From Flavobacteriaceae bacterium PS02338 (GTDB lineage: Bacteria > Bacteroidota > Bacteroidia > Sphingobacteriales > Sphingobacteriaceae): 64,000 nt of DNA. The first letter of the stretch is position 1. Every line of letters starts with the position of its first letter. A program made the position numbers and the translations under genes. The notes below the pieces were generated by a model that was not told the DNA's origin, ran no database searches, and saw only the letters and a list, made by a program, of their open reading frames with translations. The stretch is taken from positions 1 to 64,000 of the forward strand of contig JASCOD010000004.1 in NCBI GenBank assembly GCA_029959615.1, in the 5' to 3' direction. Of this stretch, positions 17,899 through 26,624 are shown piece by piece.

Positions 17899-18834
17899 TT
17901 ATTTATCGTTTTGGCTGGCCAAAAGATAAAGAACAGCCATTCTTACTGCTACACCGTTTTCTACTTGATTTAAGATGATGGACTGTTTGCTATCAGCTAC
18001 ATCACTGGTAATTTCCACGCCACGGTTAATCGGTCCGGGGTGCATTACCACAATTTCTTTATTCAAATTGTCTAAGATCTGCTTGTTTAAGCCGTACATC
18101 ATGGAATATTCTCTTCCGGTAGGGAAATATTTAATATCCATACGCTCTAACTGGATACGTAGCATATTAGCTACATCGCACCAATTTAATGCTTTAATTA
18201 GATCGTGTTCTACTTTGACGCCCAATGCACCAATATGTTTTGGAATTAGTGTTGTAGGGCCACAAACCATTACTTCTGCTCCTAACTTTTGCAAACAAAG
18301 AATATTAGAAATGGCCACACGAGAGTGTAAAATATCGCCTACGATTACTACTTTTTTTCCAGCTACGTCGCCTAATTTCTCGCGGATAGAGAATGCATCT
18401 AATAAAGCTTGAGTTGGATGTTCGTGGGCACCATCACCCGCATTTACGATTTGTGCATTGATGTGGCGACTTAGAAATTGCCCAGCACCAGCATAAGGAT
18501 GGCGCATTACTACCATATCAACTTTCATCGCTAATATGTTGTTTACGGTGTCAATTAATGTCTCGCCTTTACTTACGGAAGAAGAAGAGGCTGCGAAGTT
18601 AACTACATCCGCAGAAAGCCTTTTTTCGGCAAGTTCAAATGATAATTTGGTACGGGTAGAGTTTTCGAAGAAGATGTTCGCAATGGTAATATCTCTTAAA
18701 GAAGGTACCTTTTTAATGGGACGGTTAATTACTTCTTTAAAATTATCAGCAGTTTCGAAAATCAATTCAATATCATTCAGGTTAATATCTTTGATGCCTA
18801 AAAGATGTCGGGTTGATAATTTGTCTGCTGCCAT
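17899..18834 (-). CDS. pyrB: Aspartate carbamoyltransferase, catalytic subunit
   Basis: At 311 residues this is a normal PyrB. The carbamoyl-phosphate binding motif S59-T-R-T is present in ENSTRTKLSFE, and HEHPTQALLDAFSI forms the second ligand site. The enzyme makes N-carbamoyl-aspartate, the first committed pyrimidine precursor. It starts 2 bases after pyrR. No pyrI regulatory subunit or pyrC gene lies beside it. Confidence 0.96.
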   Translation of the reverse strand: MAADKLSTRHLLGIKDINLNDIELIFETADNFKEVINRPIKKVPSLRDITIANIFFENSTRTKLSFELAEKRLSADVVNFAASSSSVSKGETLIDTVNNILAMKVDMVVMRHPYAGAGQFLSRHINAQIVNAGDGAHEHPTQALLDAFSIREKLGDVAGKKVVIVGDILHSRVAISNILCLQKLGAEVMVCGPTTLIPKHIGALGVKVEHDLIKALNWCDVANMLRIQLERMDIKYFPTGREYSMMYGLNKQILDNLNKEIVVMHPGPINRGVEITSDVADSKQSIILNQVENGVAVRMAVLYLLASQNDK

Positions 18835-18836
18835 TT

Positions 18837-19382
18837 TTATTGCTTGTCTGTTAATAAAATTACTTTGTCTTCGCCTTCGTTTTCTTTCCAGCTCACTTTT
18901 ACCTTTTGCGAATCTACAGAGTCTACTTGTAGGCCAATGTAGTTAGCTTCGATAGGTAGATGCCTAGAGAATCTACGGTCGATTAGTGCCATCAATTCTA
19001 CACTTTCTGGGCGTCCGTATGCCAAAAGCGCATCCATTGCCGCCCGTATAGTACGGCCAGTCCAAAGCACGTCATCAATTAAAATAACTTGCTTGCCTTC
19101 AATAATGAAATCAATGGTATTGCTGCTAGCGGTAACTAAACCATCTTTACGTCTAAAATCATCCCTAAAAAAAGTAATGTCTAGATGACCTTTCTTAATG
19201 GTGTCGGTTTTTAAGATATCGGACAATTCCTGATGAACCCTATCGGCAAAAAAAGTTCCTCTTGGCTGTATGCCAATTAAAACAGTATTATTAAAATCGA
19301 TATGGTTCTCAATTAGCTGGTGACAAAGTCGCTTAATTGTGATCTGAAGTTTTTGGCCGCTGAGTAGAGTTCTCTTTTGCAT
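18837..19382 (-). CDS. pyrR: Pyrimidine regulator / uracil phosphoribosyltransferase PyrR
   Basis: This protein of about 181 residues carries the PRPP-binding motif VILIDDVLWTGRTIRAA of type I phosphoribosyltransferases in the form typical of PyrR. PyrR senses UMP and in Firmicutes attenuates pyr mRNA; it also has weak uracil phosphoribosyltransferase activity. I use the ATG at 19382 (MQKRTLLSG) because the upstream in-frame TTG is inside the -7 box. With so short a leader there is no room for a PyrR-type attenuator before this gene, so how it regulates here is open. Confidence 0.93.
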   Translation of the reverse strand: MQKRTLLSGQKLQITIKRLCHQLIENHIDFNNTVLIGIQPRGTFFADRVHQELSDILKTDTIKKGHLDITFFRDDFRRKDGLVTASSNTIDFIIEGKQVILIDDVLWTGRTIRAAMDALLAYGRPESVELMALIDRRFSRHLPIEANYIGLQVDSVDSQKVKVSWKENEGEDKVILLTDKQ

Positions 19383-19397
19383 TGCACTTGGATTGCA

Positions 19398-19405
19398 CAA
19401 ATATA
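19398..19405 (-). promoter_or_regulatory. -7 box of the pyrR operon
   Basis: TATATTTG matches the -7 consensus exactly and ends 15 bases before the pyrR ATG, predicting a leader of about 12 nt. A weak -33 (TTTC) lies 19 bases upstream. Confidence 0.55.
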
Positions 19406-19603
19406 GGTAAATGTTTTAAGCTAGGAAAGTTGAAATATGGGAATTTGGAAATGTTTTAGGTGTGGTTAATTGTTTAAATGTTTAATTGGTTAACTGTCAG
19501 TAGAAAACATAAATGAAAAAATATTTTTTCTTCTTCTAGTTGCAATAGCTATGGAAAAATTGGCGGTTCTGCTTTGGCTATGGTGTTTTCTGTTCTTTTA
19601 CCT

Positions 19604-19753
19604 TTATTTCAACTCCAGAGAAACTGTATCACAGGCAAAGCTTTCACTTTGAGATTTAACGTAATTGATTTTCAATTCTCTCTGCGTGTGAAATGATTTA
19701 GCATCAGCATATTTGGTGCTGGTAGTGACTTGTAATGAAGGTGGGATTAGTAA
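19604..19753 (-). pseudogene. Possible gene remnant between pyrR and an aminotransferase
   Basis: The 364-base gap between pyrR and the next gene holds one open stretch of 48 sense codons on the minus strand with coding-like composition (core KYADAKSFHTQRELKINYV, ending DTVSLELK and a stop) but no ATG. It begins right after two in-frame stops and overlaps the end of the aminotransferase gene in another frame. It may be the tail of a decayed gene; I do not recognise the family. The rest of the gap shows nothing but the pyrR promoter. Confidence 0.3.
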
Positions 19754-20568
19754 TTATTAATCATCTCCAATAATTTTTCACTTAATGCAGTGGTAATTTT
19801 CCCTGGGTTACCATCTCCAATAGGTTTGCCATCTAAACTTAACACTGGTAAAATGTTTTTGGTCGAACTGCTGATAAAAGCTTCGTCGGCATTGGCGAGA
19901 TTATCTAAAACAAAATCCTGCTCTTTAATGCTTATACCTTCGATATTAATATTTAGGATTTTACCACGGGTAATGCCGCGTAGAATTGCTGTGTTTGGGG
20001 TGAAAACTTCGTTGCCTTTCACCATAAAGATATTTGCTCTAGGGCACTCTCTAACTTCACCATTATTGTGGTATAATAAATCATCGGCTCGTTTTAATTT
20101 CAACAACGGTTGCAATCGGATTGCTTGTAGGTAATCAATGGTTTTTACGGTGGGTAACTGCCTTTGGTAATTATGAGACAAAAGGTTTAATCCTTTGTTG
20201 AAACTTGATTTGTCATATTCAAAACTTCCTTGTACAATGATTAGATTAGGCTTAGCAATTTGATAGCCGTCTTCTGAATATCCTCCGGTTAGAATAATTT
20301 TTAAGCTTGAATTTAGAATATTGTTCTTTTCCAACAGCAAAGAAATTGCTTTGTAGAGTTCGGTTCTATCTAGTCCGATCTCTAGATTCATTTCACTTGC
20401 GGAATTATAAAAACGGTTGAAATAGTCTTCAATAAAAATGGGCTTACCGTTAACTGTTTTTAGAAAATCGAAAATTCCATAGCCGCGTTGTACAGCTAAG
20501 TCTGTTACCAAAAGTTTGGCTTCATTTTCAAGTATTAATTGGCCATTGATATAAGTGTAGTTGTTGCC
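19747..20568 (-). CDS. Class IV aminotransferase (D-amino-acid / branched-chain type)
   Basis: This protein of about 273 residues is a fold-type IV PLP enzyme. The probable PLP lysine is in VKTIDYLQAI, and the family segments LYHNNGEVRECPRANIFMV and LRGITRGKILNI are clear. Members include D-alanine and branched-chain aminotransferases and aminodeoxychorismate lyase. The pattern most resembles D-amino-acid aminotransferases, but substrate cannot be fixed. I start at MGNNYTYING (20568); the upstream extension rich in L and Y looks untranslated. Confidence 0.8.
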   Translation of the reverse strand, partial: GNNYTYINGQLILENEAKLLVTDLAVQRGYGIFDFLKTVNGKPIFIEDYFNRFYNSASEMNLEIGLDRTELYKAISLLLEKNNILNSSLKIILTGGYSEDGYQIAKPNLIIVQGSFEYDKSSFNKGLNLLSHNYQRQLPTVKTIDYLQAIRLQPLLKLKRADDLLYHNNGEVRECPRANIFMVKGNEVFTPNTAILRGITRGKILNINIEGISIKEQDFVLDNLANADEAFISSSTKNILPVLSLDGKPIGDGNPGKITTALSEKLLEMINNY

Positions 20569-20721
20569 CATTTTGCTAATTAATTTATAATATCCTAGAG
20601 TACTTAAAAGCAAATTAGGACCGTATCGTTATCAAAGTTTGAAATAAAAAATAAAAGAATGAAACTTGTTCGGAAAATTTTTAAAGTAAGGTATATCTAT
20701 TAATTAATTATCTTGCATCTA

Positions 20722-21123
20722 ATGGACGCAAATGCAGTAATATTTTTTGATGGGGTTTGTAATTTATGTAGTGGTGCAGTACAGTTTGTTATTGAGCGAG
20801 ATCCAAGAAACTACTTTAAGTTTGCGTCACTAGAGAGCAATTTTGCCCAGCAAATTTTGTCTAATGCTGGTCTAAAACTGAAACAAGGTGATAGTTTTGT
20901 TTTGCTTGAAAATGGCAAGTTTTACGAGCAGTCTACTGCTGCTTTAAAAGTAGCCAAAAAGTTAGGTGGTTTATGGCCCTTACTATATTTGTTGATTGTT
21001 ATTCCGCCCTTTTTAAGAAATGCTATATATAGCATAATTGCCCGTAACCGATACAAATGGTTTGGCAAGCAGGAGAGTTGTTGGATACCTACACCAGAGT
21101 TGAGAAGTAAATTTTTAGATTGA
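20722..21123 (+). CDS. DCC-family (DUF393) thiol-disulfide oxidoreductase-like protein
   Basis: This 133-residue protein begins VIFFDGVCNLCSGAVQFVI, the D-G-x-C-x-x-C signature of DUF393 (DCC family). The two cysteines suggest a thioredoxin-like redox role, though the family is little studied. A hydrophobic segment lies near 85-100 (LWPLLYLLIVIPPFL). The chosen start is the ATG at 20722; the earlier in-frame TTG belongs to the sequence TATCTTG, which looks like an imperfect -7 box. It is a single-gene unit. Confidence 0.85.
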   Translation: MDANAVIFFDGVCNLCSGAVQFVIERDPRNYFKFASLESNFAQQILSNAGLKLKQGDSFVLLENGKFYEQSTAALKVAKKLGGLWPLLYLLIVIPPFLRNAIYSIIARNRYKWFGKQESCWIPTPELRSKFLD

Positions 21124-21162
21124 TTTTTTACTCCATCAGCTTGCATAGAAAAATGGTTATAA

Positions 21163-21822
21163 TTACTTTTCTAAAAGTGCTACATAAAACAACCTTTCCA
21201 CTTCGTCACCTGCCTTGCTTTTAATTCTTTCTGTAGCAGAGGAAATATCGTTGATTTTGAAATTCGCTGTTTCAGCTAAAGAGTGGATTCTTTCTTTACT
21301 ATACAAATCGAAACCGTAAGCAGTAAAGGGAAGGCTCTCCATGAAGTTTTTATCTGCAAAGCTGATCGCTAATAATCCGCCTGGTTTTAAAACGCGGTAA
21401 ATCTCTTTGATAAATTCTTCAGGATTTTCCCAGAAATAAATGGTGTTAACCGTCAAAATTTTATTGAAGGTGCTATCGGCAAATGGAATTTTCTGACCGT
21501 TGTATAAATGAAAAGATGCCCTGTTTGCTTGTGTGGCAGTATTGTTGAGTTCAGAAGCTTGTTTTTGCATCAGCTCTGAGATTTCAAGTCCGTAATAGGA
21601 AGTACGATCTGCTTTCTCTAAAATCTCCGGTAAATGTTTGCAGTTACCATGACCAAGTTCTAGAATCAAATCACCATCAGTAAGTTGTAAGGCATTTATA
21701 GCACTTCTAGTCATTCTGATATTACTCTCATGCATATTGTTTGCTACCTCAATACCTTCCGTATTTTTAGGGCAGCTTAACTGTGATGCTAATTGTTCTA
21801 AGAAATCTTTATCCTGGTTCAT
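21163..21822 (-). CDS. Class I SAM-dependent methyltransferase
   Basis: The 219-residue protein has a Rossmann methyltransferase core: motif I is ILELGHGNCKHL (about 54-65), followed by YYGLEISELM and the post-I segment IPFADSTFNKILTVNTIYFW, then VLKPGGLLAISF. It matches the Methyltransf_11/25 type, whose substrates are often small molecules or quinone precursors. Nothing here shows the substrate. The start overlaps the small membrane protein gene by 14 bases, so the two are translated from one transcript. Confidence 0.85.
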   Translation of the reverse strand: MNQDKDFLEQLASQLSCPKNTEGIEVANNMHESNIRMTRSAINALQLTDGDLILELGHGNCKHLPEILEKADRTSYYGLEISELMQKQASELNNTATQANRASFHLYNGQKIPFADSTFNKILTVNTIYFWENPEEFIKEIYRVLKPGGLLAISFADKNFMESLPFTAYGFDLYSKERIHSLAETANFKINDISSATERIKSKAGDEVERLFYVALLEK

Positions 21823-22045
21823 TGTCTTCTTCTTTGGGTTTGGGGCGCCATAGTAACAAGCTAATGATCACTAATGGTATGGTGATGCTTAAGCTCGCTA
21901 ATATCAGTTGGCTTCTTTTTGCTACAATATCTGCATCGGTAGAAGTAAAAATAAAGAAAGTTTCCTTTATAGCCCAAAGAGCGATAATGGTAACCAGAGC
22001 AGCTATGATTTTGCGCAACATATTTATTCTAATATTGATGCTCAA
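21809..22045 (-). CDS. Small two-helix membrane protein
   Basis: The 78-residue product has two hydrophobic helices (about 10-32 and 45-66) and an acidic C-terminal tail (KPKEEDNEPG). No family is recognised. Its 3' end overlaps the methyltransferase start, so it is probably expressed. A second possible start (MLRKIIAAL) lies at residue 9. Confidence 0.6.
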   Translation of the reverse strand: MSINIRINMLRKIIAALVTIIALWAIKETFFIFTSTDADIVAKRSQLILASLSITIPLVIISLLLWRPKPKEEDNEPG

Positions 22046-22125
22046 ATATTAGTTTTTTTGATCGATTTCGCTAATAAAATTGAAAAGAGGATGTTAGCAT
22101 GAGAAAATTATTCATGATAAATATA

Positions 22126-22182
22126 AGCCACAGATGCACAGATTTTTTGATGATTTCATTTTCGATCTGTGTATCTGTGGCT
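22126..22182. repeat. Dispersed palindrome, family A, copy 1
   Basis: AGCCACAGATGCACAGAT and ATCTGTGTATCTGTGGCT form an 18-bp imperfect stem with a loop of about 21 bases. It lies just after the adh gene on the 3' side. A second copy with the same arms is at 27990-28038. Confidence 0.85.
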
Positions 22183-22189
22183 AAGTAAG

Positions 22190-23221
22190 CTACTCTGCAA
22201 TCTCTAGTACAATTCTGCCATCTATTTCGCCTTTTTTCATCTGCTCGAAAACGTCATTTACATCTTCTAGTTTAGCGGCGGTAACATTAGCTTTTACTTT
22301 TCCCTCTACAGCAAATTCAATTGCTTCTATCATGTCTTTACGTGTACCTACTATAGAACCCCTAATGGTAGTTCCATTTAGCACGGTATCAAAAATTGAG
22401 AGGTCAAATGTTCCTGGAGGCAAACCGTTCAAAACCATCGTTCCTTTTCTGCGCATGGTTTGTAAACCTTGCTTAAACGCAATAGGAGAAACGGCGGTAA
22501 TTAAAGAACCATGTACGCCTCCGGTTTCTTTTTTAATTACCGAAGCAGGGTCGTCATTTTTAGCATTCACAACAATATCAGCTCCTAATCTTTTTGCCAA
22601 AGCTAATTTATCATCTGCAATATCGATAGCAGCTACATGCATGCCCATAGCTTTCGCATATTGTACAGCTACGTGTCCTAAGCCACCAATTCCCGAGATT
22701 GCTACCCACTCGCCAGGTTTGACTTCTGTTTGCTTCAAACCTTTATATACTGTAACGCCTGCACAAAGTATGGGTGCCATTTGTAGGAAATTAGTATTCA
22801 CAGGCAATTTTCCTACATATCTTGCATCTGCAATTACGTATTCTGCGAAACCTCCATCTACACTGTAACCACCGTTTTGTTGAGTTTCACATAGTGTTTC
22901 CCAACCAGTAATACAATGGTCGCAGCAACCGCAAGCGCTGTATAGCCAAGGCACACCAACAGCGTCGCCTTCTTTTACATTATTTACATCAGGGCCAACG
23001 GCAACGACATAACCAACGCCTTCGTGTCCTGGAATTAGCGGCATTTTAGGTTTTACCGGCCAATCGCCTTCTACTGCATGTAAGTCTGTATGGCATACTC
23101 CGCTGGCAATTACTTTAACTAAGATTTGGTTTTTGCCGGGTCTTTTTACCTCAACTTCTTCGATTTGCAGCGGCTTTCCGAATTCGCGGACAACGGCTGC
23201 TTTCATGGTGTTTGGAAGCAT
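22190..23221 (-). CDS. adhP: Zinc-dependent alcohol dehydrogenase (AdhP type)
   Basis: At 343 residues this is a normal medium-chain dehydrogenase. The catalytic zinc site is in GVCHTDLHA and GHEGVGYV. The structural zinc cysteines are in [17 protein letters not shown]. The NAD-binding motif is [13 protein letters not shown]. AdhP oxidises ethanol and other primary alcohols to aldehydes. The aldehyde dehydrogenase 2 kb upstream on the same strand would take the product on to acid. It has its own spacer of about 180 bases and is probably a separate unit. Confidence 0.93.
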   Translation of the reverse strand: MLPNTMKAAVVREFGKPLQIEEVEVKRPGKNQILVKVIASGVCHTDLHAVEGDWPVKPKMPLIPGHEGVGYVVAVGPDVNNVKEGDAVGVPWLYSACGCCDHCITGWETLCETQQNGGYSVDGGFAEYVIADARYVGKLPVNTNFLQMAPILCAGVTVYKGLKQTEVKPGEWVAISGIGGLGHVAVQYAKAMGMHVAAIDIADDKLALAKRLGADIVVNAKNDDPASVIKKETGGVHGSLITAVSPIAFKQGLQTMRRKGTMVLNGLPPGTFDLSIFDTVLNGTTIRGSIVGTRKDMIEAIEFAVEGKVKANVTAAKLEDVNDVFEQMKKGEIDGRIVLEIAE

Positions 23222-23401
23222 AATAAATTAATTTAGTGAACGGATGATTGTTTATCTTAAAAATAAATAAATGCAATAGGGAAGGCTGTGACTATGGTCA
23301 GTTTAAAATAGGATATCGGCCACAACTGTTAGTTTTTAAATGAAGAAAGCCAGCAAGCCGAGCGGCTCACTGGCAAATCAAACCAAAATATAAACTAAGA
23401 A

Positions 23402-23776
23402 TTATTTTGCGGTTGTTACAGGCTCTAGGTTATTCAGTTCCTCTTCGGTAAATAACTTATAGTGTATCTTGAAGGTTTTGCCAAGTGGGGTCTCCAAAGA
23501 AAAACCACCTACACCAAATCCATCTAATACATCGAGCGTAAAATGAGAGAATTTCCAGTATTCGAATAGGTCTTTGTCTACCCAAAACTCGCATTCCTCA
23601 ATAGTTCCGATACATATATCGTGCATCCGCACATAAAACCCTCCTTTTTGGAAGCATTGCGGTTGGGTGCCTTCGCAGCAACCTCCCGCTTGATAGAACA
23701 TCAATTCGCCATGTTGGGCTTTCAGCTCTTTAATTAGCTCTTTGGCTGTTTCGGTACTATCTAATCGTTTAACCAT
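23402..23776 (-). CDS. DUF779 protein
   Basis: This 124-residue protein has the DUF779 signature FYQAGGCCEGTQPQCF and ends in a charged tail. DUF779 genes often sit next to aldehyde dehydrogenase genes, as here; a cysteine-based or metal-binding accessory role is possible but unproven. It lies 117 bases downstream of the aldehyde dehydrogenase gene with a palindromic repeat in between. A purine-rich GAGGAGAA right before the ATG could be a ribosome binding site. Confidence 0.88.
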   Translation of the reverse strand: MVKRLDSTETAKELIKELKAQHGELMFYQAGGCCEGTQPQCFQKGGFYVRMHDICIGTIEECEFWVDKDLFEYWKFSHFTLDVLDGFGVGGFSLETPLGKTFKIHYKLFTEEELNNLEPVTTAK

Positions 23777-23802
23777 TTCTCCTCTTTTTTTTTCTACTAG
23801 AG

Positions 23803-23872
23803 AGATTGCTTCGCAAAGCTCGCAATGACGACAACTAAACCGTCATTGCGAGGAAGAATGACGAAGCAATCT
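23803..23872. repeat. Dispersed palindrome, family B, inside an operon
   Basis: The outer arms AGATTGCTTCG and CGAAGCAATCT and inner arms CTCGCAATGACG and CGTCATTGCGAG fold into a long hairpin with a 10-base loop. It sits between the aldehyde dehydrogenase and DUF779 genes, so a co-transcript would carry it. Related, more decayed copies occur at 39682-39752 and 45670-45731. Confidence 0.88.
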
Positions 23873-23893
23873 TTCCTGTTTAAAGGTTATGAA

Positions 23894-25399
23894 TTAAAAG
23901 AAACCTAATTTGTTTTTGTTGTAAGAGATCAACATGTTTTTTGTTTGGCGATAATGGCCTAACATCATTTTATGGTTTTCTCTACCTACGCCAGATTGTT
24001 TGTAGCCACCAAATGGTGCACCAGCAGGGTAAGCATGGTATTGGTTTACCCAAACACGACCAGCTTGGATAGCTCGTGGCACTTGATAAAGCTCATGTGC
24101 ATCTCTGGTCCAAACACCTGCACCTAATCCGTACAAAGTATCGTTAGCAATTTCGATGGCTTCTTCTACCGTTTTAAAAGTGGTAACAGCTAACACTGGG
24201 CCAAAAATTTCTTCTTGGAAAATGCGCATTTTGTTGTGTCCTTTAAAAATAGTTGGCTTAATGTAGTAACCGCCACCCAATTCGCCTGGCAATTCATTGA
24301 TGTCACCTCCAGCTAAAACTTCGGCACCTTCTTGTTTACCTAGCTCGATATAAGATTTAATTTTTTCGAACTGGATTTTAGAGGCTTGCGCACCCATCAT
24401 TACCGTTTTATCTAAAGGACTTCCCACTTTAATTGCATTAGTTCTTTCGATTACTTTAGCGATAAATTTTTCGTAGATATCTTCTTGTACCAATAATCTT
24501 GAAGGACAAGTACAAATTTCGCCTTGGTTTAATGCAAATAACACTGCACCTTCAATTGCCTTATCTAAGAAAGCATCATCTTCATCCATCACAGAGTTAA
24601 AGAACACGTTAGGAGATTTTCCACCAAGTTCTAACGTTACTGGAATGATGTTTTCTGTAGCATATTGCATCACCAAACGACCGGTAGGTGTAGAGCCAGT
24701 AAATGCTGCTTTATTAACTTTTGGATTGGTTACCAAATGACGGCCCAGTTCTGCTCCAAAGCCATTGACTACGTTAACAACTCCTGGAGGCAACAAATCG
24801 CCAATCAGTTCCATTAATACAATGATAGATGTTGGCGTGCTTTCCGCTGGTTTTAAAACTACAGTGTTTCCGGCAGCTAGGGCAGGAGCTAGTTTCCAAA
24901 TTCCCATCAGCAAAGGGAAGTTCCAGGGAATAATTTGTGCGACTACGCCAATCGGCTCATGCACAATTAAGGAGACCGTATGCTCATCCAATTCTGTATG
25001 TGAACCTTCTTCCGCACGAATTACTGAAGCAAAATACCTGAAGTGGTCAACACCAAGCGGTAAATCTGCGGCTAAGGTTTCTCTAATCGCTTTACCATTA
25101 TCAATAGTTTCTACGGTAGCTAGATATTCTAGATTGTCTTCAATACGTTGAGCAATTTTATTAAGGATGATGCTTCTTTCTGTAGCAGATGTTTTTCCCC
25201 ATGTTTTGAAGGCTTCAGCTGCTGCATTAACGGCTAACTCTAAATCTTCTGGACTTGAATGCGCTGCCTTGGTGAACACTTTACCATCAATAGGAGAGAT
25301 ATTATCAAAATATTTTCCATTAACTGGCGCTACAAACTGACCATTGATATAGTTGTCGTAATGAGATTTGAATGCTGGTTTTTTTACAATTTGTTCCAT
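23894..25399 (-). CDS. NAD-dependent aldehyde dehydrogenase (ExaC/AldB type)
   Basis: This 501-residue protein is an aldehyde dehydrogenase of normal length. It has [14 protein letters not shown] with the general-base Glu and [13 protein letters not shown], where the catalytic Cys is expected, plus the NAD-binding [21 protein letters not shown]. The CTCPSR form and the linked DUF779 gene point to the ExaC/AldB group, which oxidises acetaldehyde. The AraC regulator gene is divergent across 172 bases. Together with the AdhP gene it suggests alcohol or aldehyde use. The promoter has an exact -7 box flanked by short inverted repeats. Confidence 0.93.
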   Translation of the reverse strand: MEQIVKKPAFKSHYDNYINGQFVAPVNGKYFDNISPIDGKVFTKAAHSSPEDLELAVNAAAEAFKTWGKTSATERSIILNKIAQRIEDNLEYLATVETIDNGKAIRETLAADLPLGVDHFRYFASVIRAEEGSHTELDEHTVSLIVHEPIGVVAQIIPWNFPLLMGIWKLAPALAAGNTVVLKPAESTPTSIIVLMELIGDLLPPGVVNVVNGFGAELGRHLVTNPKVNKAAFTGSTPTGRLVMQYATENIIPVTLELGGKSPNVFFNSVMDEDDAFLDKAIEGAVLFALNQGEICTCPSRLLVQEDIYEKFIAKVIERTNAIKVGSPLDKTVMMGAQASKIQFEKIKSYIELGKQEGAEVLAGGDINELPGELGGGYYIKPTIFKGHNKMRIFQEEIFGPVLAVTTFKTVEEAIEIANDTLYGLGAGVWTRDAHELYQVPRAIQAGRVWVNQYHAYPAGAPFGGYKQSGVGRENHKMMLGHYRQTKNMLISYNKNKLGFF

Positions 25400-25410
25400 G
25401 ATTTTAAAAT

Positions 25411-25435
25411 TTGGTTAGAACAAACCTACCTAACC
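25411..25435 (-). promoter_or_regulatory. Aldehyde dehydrogenase promoter flanked by inverted repeat
   Basis: On the minus strand TAGGTTTG at 25428-25421 matches the -7 box exactly, 21 bases before the ATG. GGTTAG at 25413-25418 and CTAACC at 25430-25435 flank it symmetrically. The half-site TTGGTTAG (25411-25418) is identical to the one in the icmF operator. Confidence 0.45.
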
Positions 25436-25528
25436 CTGCTTTTTTATGATAGTATAATTGTTGCAACTAATAGCATTATCGTTTCACGGAATGTAATAGA
25501 TTTGAAATAATTCTATCTTTACTTTAAC

Positions 25529-25549
25529 AACGTAGCCGAATATTACGTT
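25529..25549. promoter_or_regulatory. Palindrome before the AraC regulator gene
   Basis: AACGTA and TACGTT, 9 bases apart, form a dyad 23 bases before the regulator's ATG. TATCTTTA at 25514-25521 is a near -7 box. The dyad would lie just downstream of the start of transcription and may serve autoregulation; this is inference. Confidence 0.35.
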
Positions 25550-25571
25550 ATTTAACCAAAGCATAAAAAAG

Positions 25572-26495
25572 ATGAACCACAAACTTGATTTGGTAAAGCT
25601 GAGCAGCGAATCGCAATTGCAAACCCTTGTAGAGAATAGGACATCGTACACTTTAGAGCGTTGCGAGTTAAATGTATTCGAGACCTATACGCAATCTTAT
25701 AAAGTGCCTTTAACCTTTGATGATTTTGTGATTACAAGCATGTTGCGTGGTAAAAAGGTGATGCATTTGAATGAAAAGAAAGAGTTTGAATATTTGCCTG
25801 GCGAAACTGTAATTGTTCCTCCATCTGAGACTATGCGAATTGATTTTCCAGAAGCTACGGATTTGAATCCCACACAGTGTATTGCTTTAGCTATTGATAA
25901 TGGACAGATTAAGCAAACCATTAAATATTTGAACGAATATTTCCCGAAAGAGAGTAATGATGAAGAATGGAAGTTGAATTACGATGAATATCATTTTTAT
26001 AATAATGAAGAAATTGCCTATCTCATTAACAAAGTAATTAAAGTTTGTTCGGATACTTCTAGGGAGAAAGATGTGTTGGCTGATTTGACCTTAAAGGAAT
26101 TGTTGGTGAGGATTATGCAAACGCAAAACTTGACACTTTTACAAGGCGAGTCATTAAACAATAATCCTTTGTCCTATGTAATTGGTTACATCAAATCTAA
26201 TTTGAACGAGAAAATCAGTATCGAAAGTTTAAGTAACAAGGCCTGCATGAGTAAAGCTACTTTTTATCGTTTGTTCAAAAGAGAGCTTGGTGTTAGCCCT
26301 AATGATTTTATCTTGGCCGAAAAGATGAAAAAGGCTAAAGAAATGTTGCTTAAGCCAGGAATTAAAATTGCAGCTATTAGCTACGAATTGGGCTTTAGTG
26401 ATGCTAACTATTTCATCAGAGCTTTTAAAAAGATAGTAGGCATGACCCCTGGTGCATTTCAATCACAAGGGATAATGCCTAGGTTGGTGATGTAA
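25572..26495 (+). CDS. AraC family transcriptional regulator
   Basis: The 307-residue protein has an N-terminal sensing region (about 1-190) and a C-terminal AraC/XylS DNA-binding domain (about 205-300). The two helix-turn-helix units are visible as ISIESLSNKACMSKATFYRLF and IKIAAISYELGFSDANYFI, and the RAFKKIVGMTPGAF ending is typical. It is transcribed away from the aldehyde dehydrogenase gene, so it most likely activates that gene in response to an aldehyde or alcohol. The gene after it converges. Confidence 0.92.
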   Translation: MNHKLDLVKLSSESQLQTLVENRTSYTLERCELNVFETYTQSYKVPLTFDDFVITSMLRGKKVMHLNEKKEFEYLPGETVIVPPSETMRIDFPEATDLNPTQCIALAIDNGQIKQTIKYLNEYFPKESNDEEWKLNYDEYHFYNNEEIAYLINKVIKVCSDTSREKDVLADLTLKELLVRIMQTQNLTLLQGESLNNNPLSYVIGYIKSNLNEKISIESLSNKACMSKATFYRLFKRELGVSPNDFILAEKMKKAKEMLLKPGIKIAAISYELGFSDANYFIRAFKKIVGMTPGAFQSQGIMPRLVM

Positions 26496-26524
26496 ACTAT
26501 AAATTACTATTATTAGTAAACCAG

Positions 26525-26545
26525 ATGCTGAAATAAATTCAGCAT
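26525..26545. repeat. Short dispersed palindrome, family D
   Basis: ATGCTGAA and TTCAGCAT are perfect 8-bp arms around ATAAA, followed by GACGG. It lies between the convergent AraC and membrane-protein genes. The form resembles short palindromes scattered in related genomes; no second copy is in this window. Confidence 0.6.
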
Positions 26546-26624
26546 GACGGAACGTTATAACCTCACCGTTACCGTGTAATAGCTGCGAAGCAAATTTATT
26601 TCAGGGTCAGTTGGTATGTTATAA

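Noticed and set aside
18975..19746. PyrR attenuator or riboswitch before pyrR/pyrB
   Set aside because: The -7 box is only 15 bases from the pyrR ATG, and no terminator/antiterminator pair lies between pyrR and pyrB, which are 2 bases apart.
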